Assembly (NCBI GenBank): GCA_964472505.1
Contig: CAYYQW010000016.1
Span: 1 to 63,587, forward strand
Direction: 5' to 3'
DNA length: 63,587 nucleotides
Source of the DNA: JAYEIA01 sp964472505
Lineage (GTDB): Bacteria > Bacteroidota > Bacteroidia > Bacteroidales > JAADGE01
The notes below the pieces were generated by a model. That model saw only the letters and a program-made list of their open reading frames with translations. It was not told the DNA's origin and searched no databases. Both the position numbers and the translations under genes were made by a program. This document shows, in pieces, positions 17,252 through 26,462 of this stretch (positions are counted from its first letter, which is position 1; the number at the start of each line of letters is the position of its first letter).

Positions 17252-17268
17252 GGGAAACTTCCGTGTTT

Positions 17269-17424
17269 TTATCGCGCCACTACGCAGGCTGACGAACTGC
17301 AAGACGCATTACAGGCACAACTTGAGGATTTCTTTTTGAGCAAACCGAAAAGCTTCAATGTTCCGTAAAAGGTATATAGTACTGCCAATGCTATAATAAT
17401 GTATGTTAAAACTTCCTGTATCAT
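17269..17424 (-). CDS. FeoB-associated Cys-rich membrane protein
   Basis: The 51-residue protein has one membrane helix (residues about 4-27, VLTYIIIALAVLYTFYGTLKLFG) and a Cys-rich tail (SSSCACNASCSSSACVVAR) with five Cys. Short proteins of this plan are known to accompany FeoB; they may help deliver or hold Fe2+ at the cytoplasmic face. Its ATG lies 11 bp beyond the feoAB stop on the same strand, so it is in the operon. An in-frame upstream extension overlaps feoAB and lacks support. Confidence 0.88.
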   Translation of the reverse strand: MIQEVLTYIIIALAVLYTFYGTLKLFGLLKKKSSSCACNASCSSSACVVAR

Positions 17425-17435
17425 AATTTTAAACT

Positions 17436-19919
17436 TTATAAATTCATTAATAACTGCCCGCCCTGATAAATAAAAAATGCCAACAGCCAAGCCAAAACCG
17501 TGGTGTATATCATGGTAAACACGGCCCACTTGGTACCGCCTTCATTTTTTATGGCCACGATGGTAGCCATGCAGGGAAAATAAACCAGCACAAAAATCAA
17601 AAATGCCAAAGAGGTAAATGGGGTGAAAATCTTCTGTCCTTTTTTCTCGCCGCTGTCATATCTTACTTCACGTATTCGGTCGGTTAACTTGTCGGATGAT
17701 TCTTCGCCGACTCCGTAAAGCACTCCCATGGTACTGACAACAATCTCCTTAGCTGCCACACCGGTAAGAATACTCACTCCAATGCGCCAATCAAAGCCCA
17801 AAGGACGAATAACCGGTTCAATAAACCGCCCGGTGCTTCCGATATACGATTCTTTTTGTTGTACGGTATGTTTTTGCATTTGCAGTTTTTGCAACTGCTC
17901 TTCAAACGCCTGTTTATCAGACTCTAAATCTTCCGGTTGCTGCATTTGCAACCGTGCTATTTCTTTATCAATTAAATTAACTTCCGGGCTTTCTTGCGGA
18001 AAATATCCCAAAGCCCAAATAATAATGGATGCTACCAGAATAATTCCGCCCATTTTTTTCAAATACTGCGAAGCTTTACTCCACATGTGCCTTAACGTAG
18101 TTTTGAAAACCGGCACACGATATGGCGGGAGTTCCAATACAAAAGGGGCTGTTTTTTTATTAAAAAATATGCGTTTAAAAACCAATGCCACTAATACTGA
18201 AATAACAATGCCCGTGAAATAAATCAGAAATAATACAATACCTGCGTAATCCGGAAATACGGCTCCCACAATTATCAAATATACCGGCAATCGCGCACTG
18301 CACGACATAAACGGATTGATGAGCATAGTCAATATGCGGTCGTTACGATCGGGTAAAGTACGTGTTGCCATAATGGCCGGCACATTACAGCCAAAACCCA
18401 TTATCATGGGAATAAAAGATTTTCCGTGTAAGCCGATTTTTTGCATAACTTTATCGGTAATGAAAGCGGCACGTGCCATGTAGCCGGTATCTTCCATCAA
18501 AGAGATAAAGAAAAACAAGATTAAAATATTGGGTAAGAAAACAATAACCCCGCCGACTCCGTTTATTATGCCGTCGGTTATTAAGTCTTTCAGCATGCCG
18601 GGCTGCATATAATCTTTCACCGTTATACTAAGCCATTCCACGCCTTGCTCAATCAAATCCATGGGATATGCTCCGAGGCTAAATGTAGCCTGGAACATAA
18701 TATACATAAAAAAGAAAAACAAGGGCAAGCCATATATGCGATGCGATATGATCTTATCCAACATCTGCGTACGCGGATGGCGTTCTTTCTTTCCGGCTTT
18801 AAATGTTTCCTGCAATGCTCCGTGTATGAAACCATAGCGTGCATCAGTTATCAGGTTTTCGGTATCTTCTTTTAAGTGCGCTTCAATGCGCTTTATATAT
18901 TTATCGGCTGTTGCCAAAATAATGTCTCCCTTGTGAAGCTCGGCTATAGTTTTTTGAAAAACTTCATCTTTTTCCAAAAGGTTAAGCGCTATAAAACGGG
19001 GTGATATTTTTTTTGTCAGATGATAATTCTCTTCGGTATCCAGATGTGTTTGAAGTTCTTTAACCGCACGCTCAAAACCTTTGCCGTAGTCAATATGAAT
19101 ATGCCGAACGGAAGGGTCTTCATCATTATACACATCCCGAGCCTTGTCAAACAATTCTTTAATACCTTTGCCCGATGATGCGACGGTAGGAACAACCGGA
19201 ATACCGACCATTTTTCCGAACGTCTCATAATCAAACTCATCTTCATTTTTCAACATCTGGTCATGCATATTCAAAGCCATTATCACCTTGATATCCATAT
19301 CTATAAGCCGTGTAGTAAGATACAGATTGCGTTCCAGGTTTGAGCCGTCAACGACATTAATTACCACATCCGGTAATTCATTGATAATGTGAGCACGCAC
19401 AAACAATTCTTCGGGCGTATAAGCCGTAAGCGAATAAGTACCGGGCAAATCGGTAATATGAAAGGTGTAGCCGTCCTGTCGGTAATAGCCTTTTTTGGAA
19501 TCAACGGTAACCCCGCCGTAGTTACCTACGTGCTCCTGCAAACCGGTAATATCATTAAACAAGGTAGTTTTCCCGCAATTGGGATTTCCGACCAAAGCTA
19601 CATGAATTTGTTTACTTTTTACGGCAGCTCCTCGTTTCAGAATATTATTACCAAGCGTTTTGGGTTCGTTGGCAGCTACAAACGCTTGTGCTTCCGATTC
19701 GGAAACAACTTCTACCAAAGCAGCTTCACTTTTACGAAGCGAAACTTCATAGCCCATAATGTTGTATTCCACCGGGTCTTTCAGCGGAGCATGACGAATG
19801 GATTTTATCTTTTTTCCGGCAATAAAGCCCATCTCCGTCAAACGCTTTCTAAAGCGCCCGCGTCCTTTGACTTTTACAATTATTGCCGTTTCGTCGTTGT
19901 TTAGTTCTGCCAGTGTCAT
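17436..19919 (-). CDS. feoB: FeoA-FeoB fusion ferrous iron transporter
   Basis: This is an 827-residue protein. Residues 1-72 form a FeoA SH3-like domain (MTLAEL, RFRKRLTEMGFIAGKKI). A GTPase domain follows with P-loop GNPNCGKT (111-118), DLPGTYSL and ALNMHD. The rest is the FeoB permease with Gate motifs (FIPMIMGFGCNVPAIMATRTL; SCSARLPVYLI) and a second Gate half (ILTGVAAKEIVVSTMGVLYG). It imports Fe2+ across the inner membrane. ATG 19919 (MTLAEL, the normal FeoA start) is chosen because the TTG at 19943 lies inside the -7 element. The Cys-rich protein follows in the operon. The insertion between the two Gate halves contains a long charged helix. Confidence 0.95.
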   Translation of the reverse strand: MTLAELNNDETAIIVKVKGRGRFRKRLTEMGFIAGKKIKSIRHAPLKDPVEYNIMGYEVSLRKSEAALVEVVSESEAQAFVAANEPKTLGNNILKRGAAVKSKQIHVALVGNPNCGKTTLFNDITGLQEHVGNYGGVTVDSKKGYYRQDGYTFHITDLPGTYSLTAYTPEELFVRAHIINELPDVVINVVDGSNLERNLYLTTRLIDMDIKVIMALNMHDQMLKNEDEFDYETFGKMVGIPVVPTVASSGKGIKELFDKARDVYNDEDPSVRHIHIDYGKGFERAVKELQTHLDTEENYHLTKKISPRFIALNLLEKDEVFQKTIAELHKGDIILATADKYIKRIEAHLKEDTENLITDARYGFIHGALQETFKAGKKERHPRTQMLDKIISHRIYGLPLFFFFMYIMFQATFSLGAYPMDLIEQGVEWLSITVKDYMQPGMLKDLITDGIINGVGGVIVFLPNILILFFFISLMEDTGYMARAAFITDKVMQKIGLHGKSFIPMIMGFGCNVPAIMATRTLPDRNDRILTMLINPFMSCSARLPVYLIIVGAVFPDYAGIVLFLIYFTGIVISVLVALVFKRIFFNKKTAPFVLELPPYRVPVFKTTLRHMWSKASQYLKKMGGIILVASIIIWALGYFPQESPEVNLIDKEIARLQMQQPEDLESDKQAFEEQLQKLQMQKHTVQQKESYIGSTGRFIEPVIRPLGFDWRIGVSILTGVAAKEIVVSTMGVLYGVGEESSDKLTDRIREVRYDSGEKKGQKIFTPFTSLAFLIFVLVYFPCMATIVAIKNEGGTKWAVFTMIYTTVLAWLLAFFIYQGGQLLMNL

Positions 19920-19940
19920 CAGTGCTTTTATATCTTCCGG

Positions 19941-19971
19941 CAAAGATAAATTGGAAGTTTTTAGTCTGCAA
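19941..19971 (-). promoter_or_regulatory. feoAB promoter
   Basis: On the minus strand TTG (19971-19969) is followed after 20 bp by TATCTTTG (19948-19941), a full TTG-N20-TAnnTTTG match. The start codon at 19919 lies 21 bp further on. No obvious Fur-type palindrome overlaps it. Confidence 0.72.
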
Positions 19972-20022
19972 TCCCTATTTGTTGGTAGATTAATTCGTGA
20001 AAAGTATAAGCGAAAAATGCAC

Positions 20023-20607
20023 TTACGATATCAGCAAAGGATCGGGCACATTAATTCCCAAGCCCAATTGCTGCGAAGCGGCACGACAGCCGGCCATGCA
20101 GCGCGCGTACAATTCACATTCGGAACAATAATCGGGCTTTATTCTGCTCCACAATTGAGCTTCATCGCTGCTTAACATTTCTTCGAAGCTGTTACTGAAA
20201 ATATTTCCCAAAACTACCGGAGAGTGATTGCAAAATCTTAAGTTACCGTTCATATCCAAAGTCAAAGGGCGTTTTTTAACATCCGATGAACAGAAGGTAA
20301 AAATGATGTTTGGAAAATCCTTGGGCTCTACAATACATAAGGGTGTACATACATTAGAGCTGAGCGTCAGCCCAAAGTCTTTTCCCGCTTTTGAAGCTTC
20401 GGCAAAAGCTTCATTAAGTTCCGATTTGGAAAGTTCCAACTCCGAACGAAAAACAATGCCCTGCCCGCCCACATTAAAGCGGTTTAGCATTACACGGGAA
20501 ACGCCTAAGCTGCGATTGTATTCTAAGGTTTCGTACACCAAATGATAATTCAAACGGGTAATTCGAGTTTGTCTGTAATGTCCAATTTCATCGTTACGCC
20601 TTGAACT
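20023..20607 (-). pseudogene. 5'-truncated radical SAM/SPASM protein remnant
   Basis: The open frame encodes only the C-terminal half of a SPASM-type radical SAM enzyme. It has NGNLRFCNHSPVVLGNIFSNSFEEML and then DYCSECELYARCMAGCRAA, the Cys pattern that binds auxiliary Fe-S clusters. The N-terminal CxxxCxxC radical SAM motif is absent. The frame runs back to a stop at 20608, and the only initiation codon is TTG 20553 with no promoter. A 13-codon stretch in another frame from ATG 20590 hints at further decay. I regard it as a remnant; use of the cluster domain as an independent protein is less likely. Confidence 0.7.
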
Positions 20608-20614
20608 TTAAAGC

Positions 20615-20634
20615 CGTGCGGTGAAAACACCACA
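20615..20634. repeat. Hairpin with AAAA loop, related to 12917-12940
   Basis: CCGTGCGGTG (20615-20624) and CACCACACGG (20629-20638 side, arms joined by AAAA) pair at 9 of 10 positions. The core GGTG-AAAA-CACC is the reverse complement of the core at 12923-12934. No U-tract follows. Confidence 0.5.
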
Positions 20635-20748
20635 CGGGCGCAGGGAAAACAAATTATGCCTAAATTTAATGTAAAAATAACACGGTAAATCCAATTTTTT
20701 CAATGAAATTTAATTTCTTTGTATTATAACGTATTAAAACTTTTTTTT

Positions 20749-22257
20749 ATGAAAAAAATCAACTTTAAAATACCCTTCTTCATATCGGTTATACTCTTGC
20801 TGGTTATTCTCGGCTTTTACTTTACCAACGGTTCATCAGCCGGCACCAATGCAAACAGTAAATTTGAAAACGGCAACCATACGCCCAAATACATTTTTTA
20901 TTTCATAGCTGACGGACTGGCAATGCCTCATCTGCAAATGACCGAAGCGGCTTTGCCCTACATAGCAACTAATCGTGAAAACATTAAAACACTCAATATA
21001 CGCCGGTTTGAGCACACAGGATTTAGCACCACCCATGCCGAAACGCGCTACATTACGGGTTCGGCGGCAGCCGGAACGGCACTTGCTACCGGCCAAAAAA
21101 CAAGCATAGGTACGATAGCCAAAACCGGTGATCACAGCCAAAACCTAACAAGCATAGCCAAAGCGGCAAAAAACCAAGATATGCGTGTAGGAATTATTAG
21201 CAGTGTGAGTATTGACCATGCAACACCGGCTGTTTTCTATGCCAATGCCGACTCCAGAGACCATTATAATTATATTGCAAGCCAAATGGCAAGTTCTGAT
21301 TTCGACTATTTTGGAGGCGGATATGCAGTCGGAAATTTTGAAAAGAATATGGCTCCCGACAGAAATCCGGAAGAACACCAAGCAATTGATATTGAAAAAC
21401 TTATGAGAGAAAACGGATATTACATATCAAAAAACAATGATGATTTTAAAAATTTAAAAGCCGGAAAAAACTGGGTGTTCTCAAGCTATAATAAAACGGA
21501 CGGCTCATTAAGCTATGAAATTGACCGAAAAACCAATGAACTGTCACTATCACAATACACCGAAAAAGCTATTGAACTGCTTGAAAACAAAAACGGGTTC
21601 TTTATTATGGTTGAAGGCGGTAAAATAGATTGGGCTTCACATGCCAACGATGCAGCTACCGTTGCCGGCGACGTTCTGGCTTTTGATAATGCTGTTGGTA
21701 AAGCATTGGAGTTTTATGAGAAATACCCCGATGAAACCCTTATTATTGTTACTTCGGATCATGAAACCGGCGGACTCGGACTTGGTTTCTCAGGCATGAA
21801 ATACGAATCGGACTATCGGCTACTGGGCGGACAAAAAATTTCGGCAGCCGGATTTTCAGATAAAGCCGATAAATGGATAGAAAGCAAATTAAATTTTGAT
21901 AAAGTAATGGATTCCGTGAGCTACTACTTCGGTTTAAATGACACTTCTGTTTATTCATCTGCAAAACTCAGCCGCGAAGATTACGAACGCATCGAAACAG
22001 CATATAACAAAAGTATCAGCGGGCTTGATAAAAGCATGAAAGACTACATAATATACGGTTCATACAACCCCTTCACAACCATTGTAACACGCGTATTAAA
22101 TGAAAAAGCCGGCATTGCCTGGACCACATACTCACACACAGCCGGTCCGGTTCCGGTATTTGCAAAAGGTGTGGGCGAATCACAATTCACCGGATATTAC
22201 GATAATACCGATATTCCTAAAAAAATAATGAACACGGCAAAACTTGAAAAGGAATGA
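20749..22257 (+). CDS. Alkaline phosphatase family protein
   Basis: The 502-residue exported protein has an N-terminal hydrophobic segment (about 5-24). Family metal-site motifs are present: FIADGLAMPH, SIDHATPAVFYAN, EGGKIDWASHANDA, VTSDHETGGLG and a late SHTAGPVPV. The nucleophile is Ser105 in TGSAAAGT; the residue before it is Gly104, where E. coli PhoA has Asp101. It probably releases phosphate from organic esters outside the cytoplasm. ATG 20749 is used; a TTG ten codons upstream lacks signal-peptide character. A strong terminator follows the gene. Confidence 0.92.
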   Translation: MKKINFKIPFFISVILLLVILGFYFTNGSSAGTNANSKFENGNHTPKYIFYFIADGLAMPHLQMTEAALPYIATNRENIKTLNIRRFEHTGFSTTHAETRYITGSAAAGTALATGQKTSIGTIAKTGDHSQNLTSIAKAAKNQDMRVGIISSVSIDHATPAVFYANADSRDHYNYIASQMASSDFDYFGGGYAVGNFEKNMAPDRNPEEHQAIDIEKLMRENGYYISKNNDDFKNLKAGKNWVFSSYNKTDGSLSYEIDRKTNELSLSQYTEKAIELLENKNGFFIMVEGGKIDWASHANDAATVAGDVLAFDNAVGKALEFYEKYPDETLIIVTSDHETGGLGLGFSGMKYESDYRLLGGQKISAAGFSDKADKWIESKLNFDKVMDSVSYYFGLNDTSVYSSAKLSREDYERIETAYNKSISGLDKSMKDYIIYGSYNPFTTIVTRVLNEKAGIAWTTYSHTAGPVPVFAKGVGESQFTGYYDNTDIPKKIMNTAKLEKE

Positions 22258-22286
22258 CTAAACAAATCGGTACAAAATACCTCAAG

Positions 22287-22325
22287 GCGCTTTTCGCAAA
22301 TTTCTATTTGTGAAAAGCACTTTTT
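22287..22325 (+). terminator. Intrinsic terminator of the alkaline phosphatase gene
   Basis: Arms GCGCTTTTCGCAAAT (22287-22301) and ATTTGTGAAAAGCAC (22306-22320) pair with one mismatch and one G-U. The loop is TTCT and five T follow. Confidence 0.85.
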
Positions 22326-22343
22326 ATTTGATTTAATCTTCTT

Positions 22344-22928
22344 CTAATATACTATCTGCCAAATTATGTCCGATATTTCTTCATCAACACGCAGTATGCC
22401 GTTTTTTTGATTGAAATATACGGCCGAAACCCGGTCGGAAGATGAATCATAATCAATTATTTTTACCACGTCCTGATAAAACTTTCCGCCCACGGAAAAA
22501 CTTCCCATATAACTTAAATGCGGCATTTCATCAATATGGGGAAGTTCATTTCTGAAGTCAAATTCAAAACTAAAATCCATTATATGGTAAAAAAACATCT
22601 GAACATCAGAAACATCGGACTGTTCCATTCGCAGTAAAACATAAGATTCATTGGTCCTGCTGTCCTGCGCCTTAGCCTCTGCATAATTAATACAGGGGCA
22701 AATACCGTATAAGTCTTTGCACTCATAACTATAGGATTCGGAAGTAACTATTTGGTCTATATAAATTTCAAAAAATTCTGAATCGGCATTCGTAAAATGA
22801 AGCGTGTCATCCGTGCGATAAGCAAAATATTTCAAATCATTGGATTCAAAAGCGGGGCAGTCTTTCTCTGTTTTACAGGAAAACAATACCGACAAAAAAA
22901 TAGTCGAAATTAAATAAATGGCTTTCAT
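22344..22928 (-). CDS. Lipoprotein of unknown function
   Basis: The 194-residue protein has a lipobox (IFLSVLFSC) giving lipidation at about Cys18. It has further Cys residues (DCPAF, YECKDLYGICPC) that could form disulphides. The mature domain is mixed alpha/beta with no motif I recognise. It follows the PII-like gene on the same strand after 40 bp and may be the last gene of that operon. Confidence 0.7.
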   Translation of the reverse strand: MKAIYLISTIFLSVLFSCKTEKDCPAFESNDLKYFAYRTDDTLHFTNADSEFFEIYIDQIVTSESYSYECKDLYGICPCINYAEAKAQDSRTNESYVLLRMEQSDVSDVQMFFYHIMDFSFEFDFRNELPHIDEMPHLSYMGSFSVGGKFYQDVVKIIDYDSSSDRVSAVYFNQKNGILRVDEEISDIIWQIVY

Positions 22929-22968
22929 GCTTAGTTTTTTGTATGAAAAGAATCAAATATCTCCGGAA

Positions 22969-24183
22969 TTACTGTATGGTGTGGATATACGCAGCGGGAG
23001 AATCCAGTATATGTATTCTGTCTTTTTTATCTTCACCTATACTGCTCACTTCAAGAAGCGCATCGGTAATTGTATCGGTAAGCTCCGAAGGTACGCTGAT
23101 GGTAACCCTTATCATGGTGGCCGTAATTTCTTTTTCTCCCTTTGGTACTTGGGGTGTTAAAAAAGAAGAAGTAGCTCCGGGAGCACCGTGTTTCATACAA
23201 ACCTCTTTAAGTATATCAATGCGGTCTTCATCCGAGATAATCGAGATTTCACAATTATCTTGCGGAACAATAAAGCGGTTTGATGAAGCTCTGTATGATT
23301 GCGCATCCAAACGCTTTCGCCAATTGGTATCTGATTTCAATTGGTCAATGGCGGCAATTATTTGTTCTATAGTTGCGGCATGTTCTTGTTTTCCGATTTT
23401 CAAGTGAGTATCAAGTAAACCGGCGGTTACGGGGGTTTCAACAATAAATCCGCTTCCGGGTCGGTTTAAGCGGCCTTGCTCAATAAGTAAACGAGCGATG
23501 CTGTCAGAATCCTGCTCAGGCATTACCAAATGTACAATTTCTTTTTCGGGCGGAATGGTTACCCGAACCAATCCCAGCTTATCGCGCGTATCACTTCCGT
23601 AACCGATTGTTACCACCGGCACACAAACACCTAATTCCAAGGCAATCTTTGCAAGATTCTCCCCGGATCCCTGTCCGGGTAAAATACACATAACATAAGC
23701 CAGCTTATTTATCAGCATATCTGTGTGATCAGCAACTTTTAAGCTCTTAAGATAATCTAAATCAACGGCCGGCGAATCTTCACAAAACTCCATTAAATCC
23801 TGAGAAAAAACAGTGCCTCTTCCCGGAATGTGCAATTCTGCAATATCAATAATGCAATTCATTACTTCTGTGGCATTTTCTCTGGGAACGGTGAAACGAA
23901 ACATTACTGCCGAAAAATCTCGGAGCTTTACGGCTTTACCCATAAATGCCAAAGGTGCGGATTTTATATATTCCCTTACGGTACGTGAATTTTCAATGTA
24001 CACGGTTGTTCCCAATTCTTTAAGAAATTCCGAAATGCGATCGCTCAAAAAGGTATTCACAATACAGCTTATCCGACTAACACGGTGCGGCAAATACTTC
24101 CCTTTAGCCATCTGGGTTCGCCAAACAGCACGCGAAGGTGAAAATGCTCTGCGTTTTGTACTTTTAGTCTTACTCATCGTCAT
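22969..24183 (-). CDS. Protein with three PII-like (GlnB-fold) repeats, partner of DUF1538
   Basis: The 404-residue protein shows three successive PII-like beta-alpha-beta-beta-alpha-beta units. Unit 1 (about 36-126) ends in IPGRGTVF, unit 2 (about 158-254) ends in RPGSGFIVETPV, and unit 3 (about 308-402) contains SSIGEDKKDRIHILD. The G-x-G-x-x-F style ends are those of PII C-termini near the nucleotide site. PII proteins form trimers of single domains, so three in one chain could be a pseudo-trimer. Its start lies 14 bp inside the end of the DUF1538 gene, implying coupled synthesis. I infer it gates that membrane protein; the ligand is unknown. ATG 24177 is an alternative start. Confidence 0.72.
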   Translation of the reverse strand: MTMSKTKSTKRRAFSPSRAVWRTQMAKGKYLPHRVSRISCIVNTFLSDRISEFLKELGTTVYIENSRTVREYIKSAPLAFMGKAVKLRDFSAVMFRFTVPRENATEVMNCIIDIAELHIPGRGTVFSQDLMEFCEDSPAVDLDYLKSLKVADHTDMLINKLAYVMCILPGQGSGENLAKIALELGVCVPVVTIGYGSDTRDKLGLVRVTIPPEKEIVHLVMPEQDSDSIARLLIEQGRLNRPGSGFIVETPVTAGLLDTHLKIGKQEHAATIEQIIAAIDQLKSDTNWRKRLDAQSYRASSNRFIVPQDNCEISIISDEDRIDILKEVCMKHGAPGATSSFLTPQVPKGEKEITATMIRVTISVPSELTDTITDALLEVSSIGEDKKDRIHILDSPAAYIHTIQ

Positions 24184-26236
24184 TCGCTTCTGATTTCAAA
24201 ATGGATCTGCGTTGCTTTATTCGGGAAATCAAACTAAAGGATAAAACGGTAATAACAGGAAACACAGACGCTAAAGCCAATACACCGAAACCATCGGTTA
24301 CATTGAGCTCACTTCCGATGCTTAATCCCATGGCCAGTACTAAAGGAACGGTTACGGGACCCGTGGTAACTCCGCCGCTGTCCCATGCAATGGCCGTAAA
24401 ATCTTCTTTCCCGAAAAAACTCAAAAACACGACCAAAGCATAGGCCGGCACTATCAACCAAATTAAAGGGATATTAAAAAGTATCCGACTGATTCCCAAT
24501 ACTATGCCAATACCCACTCCCAAAGAAACCACCTGTACTATCTGCCTTCGTTTAATGGTTCCTACCGTAATTTCTTCCACAGTTCGTCCCAAAGCATTCA
24601 GAGCCGGCTCGGCTTGGGTGGCTCCGTATCCCAAACCCAAAGCAAACAACAAAACCAACCCCATGCCTAAAGCAGACAGTTTACTTCCCAGCAAAGGTTT
24701 CTGAGTTATAATATGCTCATAAGTATTCTTTACCGGATTATACCGATGCTCAAAGTATTCCACTTCCGTAATTTGACCTTCATCAGCCAGATTAAAATAC
24801 GTTTTCTTTTCGCCCTCCTTGGTAATGGTCTGATAGAGTATATCGGTATCAAAATCTTCAATCAAGATGCGATTTACAAATTTCTCCTCGGTAGCAAAAG
24901 CGCGGGGTAACTGCGATCCGACTTCTCCGCCCAAATTAGCCAAACCCAGACGAATACCGGAAGTAAGCAGCGCCATGCCAATCAGCGTAAAACTTATTCC
25001 GAGAACAACCTCATCTTTATAAGGCAATTTTTCACGCAAAAAAAGCAGCAATACCAAAAGCAATAAAACAGATAAAGGCAATACTGCCCGTACCGCTCCA
25101 ACCGACTCTTCTTTTATGGTTTCGCCAAAAGCATCGGTAAGGACTTCTTGTGTATTGGAAGTAAACTCAATTTCGGAAAGAAAACGGCGTTCGTCTTCGG
25201 ATGCCACATGCATTATCCATTCCGAAAATGAGATGCTGCCCAAGTAGCGCTCCGCAGCATTTGGCTCAGTTTTAATTGCTCGTAATGTCTCGAAATACGA
25301 AGAATCATCGGCAAAATAAGCTCGTCTGGCTGCTTCACTTCCGTGCGTAAAAGCGTGGCTTCTCAAACCGGCTTCATCCTGAAACAATTTCAAAGCCTCA
25401 ATTCTGTTCTCCGGTGAGAAAAACTCGGTCTCTGTTTTAGGTTCCGGAGCGCGGGTATTCATAATAAAACCGAGCAATAATACCGCCAAAACCGGAATAG
25501 CCGATGCTAACATAATTATACCAAAACCACCGCTTGTGCCACGCCCTTTGCTTGATGCTTTTGAAACTCCAATTCCCAAAGCTAAAACCAAAGGCACGGT
25601 TACCGCTCCGGTAGTTACAGCTCCGCAATCCCAAGCCAAACCAATAATTTGCGACAAATTATCATTCAAACTAAATGCGGCAGACAATAAAACCAAAATC
25701 GGAATTATTATAAATATAAAAGGCTTTACCGATAAACGGTAATAGAAGCGAAACATACCCAAAGCAACTGCTATACCTACTCCGATGCCTATAGATATGA
25801 CCAATATTTCGGTATAAGGCTCCAAAAGCATATACAGCAAGGGCGATTCCCAAGCCAAAACGCCGGAGCCGGCTGTTCTTAATGCACTAATGGCCGGCTC
25901 AGCCAAGGTCGAGCCAAAACCCAAAAGCAAGCCAAAAAAAGCAATAATGCCTATTCCTGCCTTTAAAGGCAACTTTACTCCCACACGTTCTCCAAGGGGC
26001 ATCAATCCCAAGATTAATCCTTCTAAAAAAAAAGCCAAACCCAGAATTACGAATAAAATGCCGGCTGTAATGCTCAAAGCATTGCCGATAGGTACACGCA
26101 AAACAACCAATTGAAACAAAACCAAATACACAATAATAAATGCAACGGATTTGGCTTGTTCCTTAATGCGCTTTTTGGCGTAATCCGACCACATCTTTAC
26201 TTTTGTCCTAAAAGGTAGCTTTATGCGCTGTATCAT
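24170..26236 (-). CDS. DUF1538 family integral membrane protein, internally duplicated
   Basis: The 688-residue protein has two membrane halves separated by a soluble linker (about 265-385). Each half carries the family signature: CGAVTTGAVTVPLVLALG near residue 212 and SGGVTTGPVTVPLVLAMG near residue 630. Each also has an upstream LAEPAI-like or TQAEPALNAL segment. This is the DUF1538 layout, considered a putative transporter whose substrate has not been established. The PII-like gene starts inside its 3' end. A -7-like TATATTTG (26327-26320, minus) lies 84 bp upstream. Confidence 0.85.
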   Translation of the reverse strand: MIQRIKLPFRTKVKMWSDYAKKRIKEQAKSVAFIIVYLVLFQLVVLRVPIGNALSITAGILFVILGLAFFLEGLILGLMPLGERVGVKLPLKAGIGIIAFFGLLLGFGSTLAEPAISALRTAGSGVLAWESPLLYMLLEPYTEILVISIGIGVGIAVALGMFRFYYRLSVKPFIFIIIPILVLLSAAFSLNDNLSQIIGLAWDCGAVTTGAVTVPLVLALGIGVSKASSKGRGTSGGFGIIMLASAIPVLAVLLLGFIMNTRAPEPKTETEFFSPENRIEALKLFQDEAGLRSHAFTHGSEAARRAYFADDSSYFETLRAIKTEPNAAERYLGSISFSEWIMHVASEDERRFLSEIEFTSNTQEVLTDAFGETIKEESVGAVRAVLPLSVLLLLVLLLFLREKLPYKDEVVLGISFTLIGMALLTSGIRLGLANLGGEVGSQLPRAFATEEKFVNRILIEDFDTDILYQTITKEGEKKTYFNLADEGQITEVEYFEHRYNPVKNTYEHIITQKPLLGSKLSALGMGLVLLFALGLGYGATQAEPALNALGRTVEEITVGTIKRRQIVQVVSLGVGIGIVLGISRILFNIPLIWLIVPAYALVVFLSFFGKEDFTAIAWDSGGVTTGPVTVPLVLAMGLSIGSELNVTDGFGVLALASVFPVITVLSFSLISRIKQRRSILKSEANDDE

Positions 26237-26319
26237 TCTCGGGCTTTTATGTGCATTTATTGCTGATTATCCTGTGAGATTTTATTCTTTGCTGACATCA
26301 GCTAAAAAACAAACTTATA

Positions 26320-26327
26320 CAAATATA
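26320..26327 (-). promoter_or_regulatory. Candidate -7 element of the DUF1538/PII-like operon
   Basis: CAAATATA on the plus strand reads TATATTTG on the minus strand, matching TAnnTTTG. No -33 TTG at 19-20 bp is present, so an activator may be needed or the match may be accidental. Confidence 0.45.
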
Positions 26328-26462
26328 GTCTTTTTTTGGGGAATATGTAACTCCTTTTTCAGCCTTTAAATAATTTCATCAAAGATAAATTTTATTAACT
26401 TTGTACAAGGATGTAAAAATAAGCGCTAATTACAACTCTTCAGCTGCCCGCCTAAGCTTAGA

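Noticed and set aside
17728..18222. 164-residue ORF on the plus strand
   Set aside because: Shadow frame inside feoB; Thr/Ile/Cys-rich nonsense composition.
19389..19904. 171-residue ORF on the plus strand inside feoAB
   Set aside because: Shadow frame of the FeoAB gene, whose minus-strand product has strong family motifs.
23813..24193. 126-residue plus-strand ORF
   Set aside because: Antisense shadow of the PII-like gene with no domain features.
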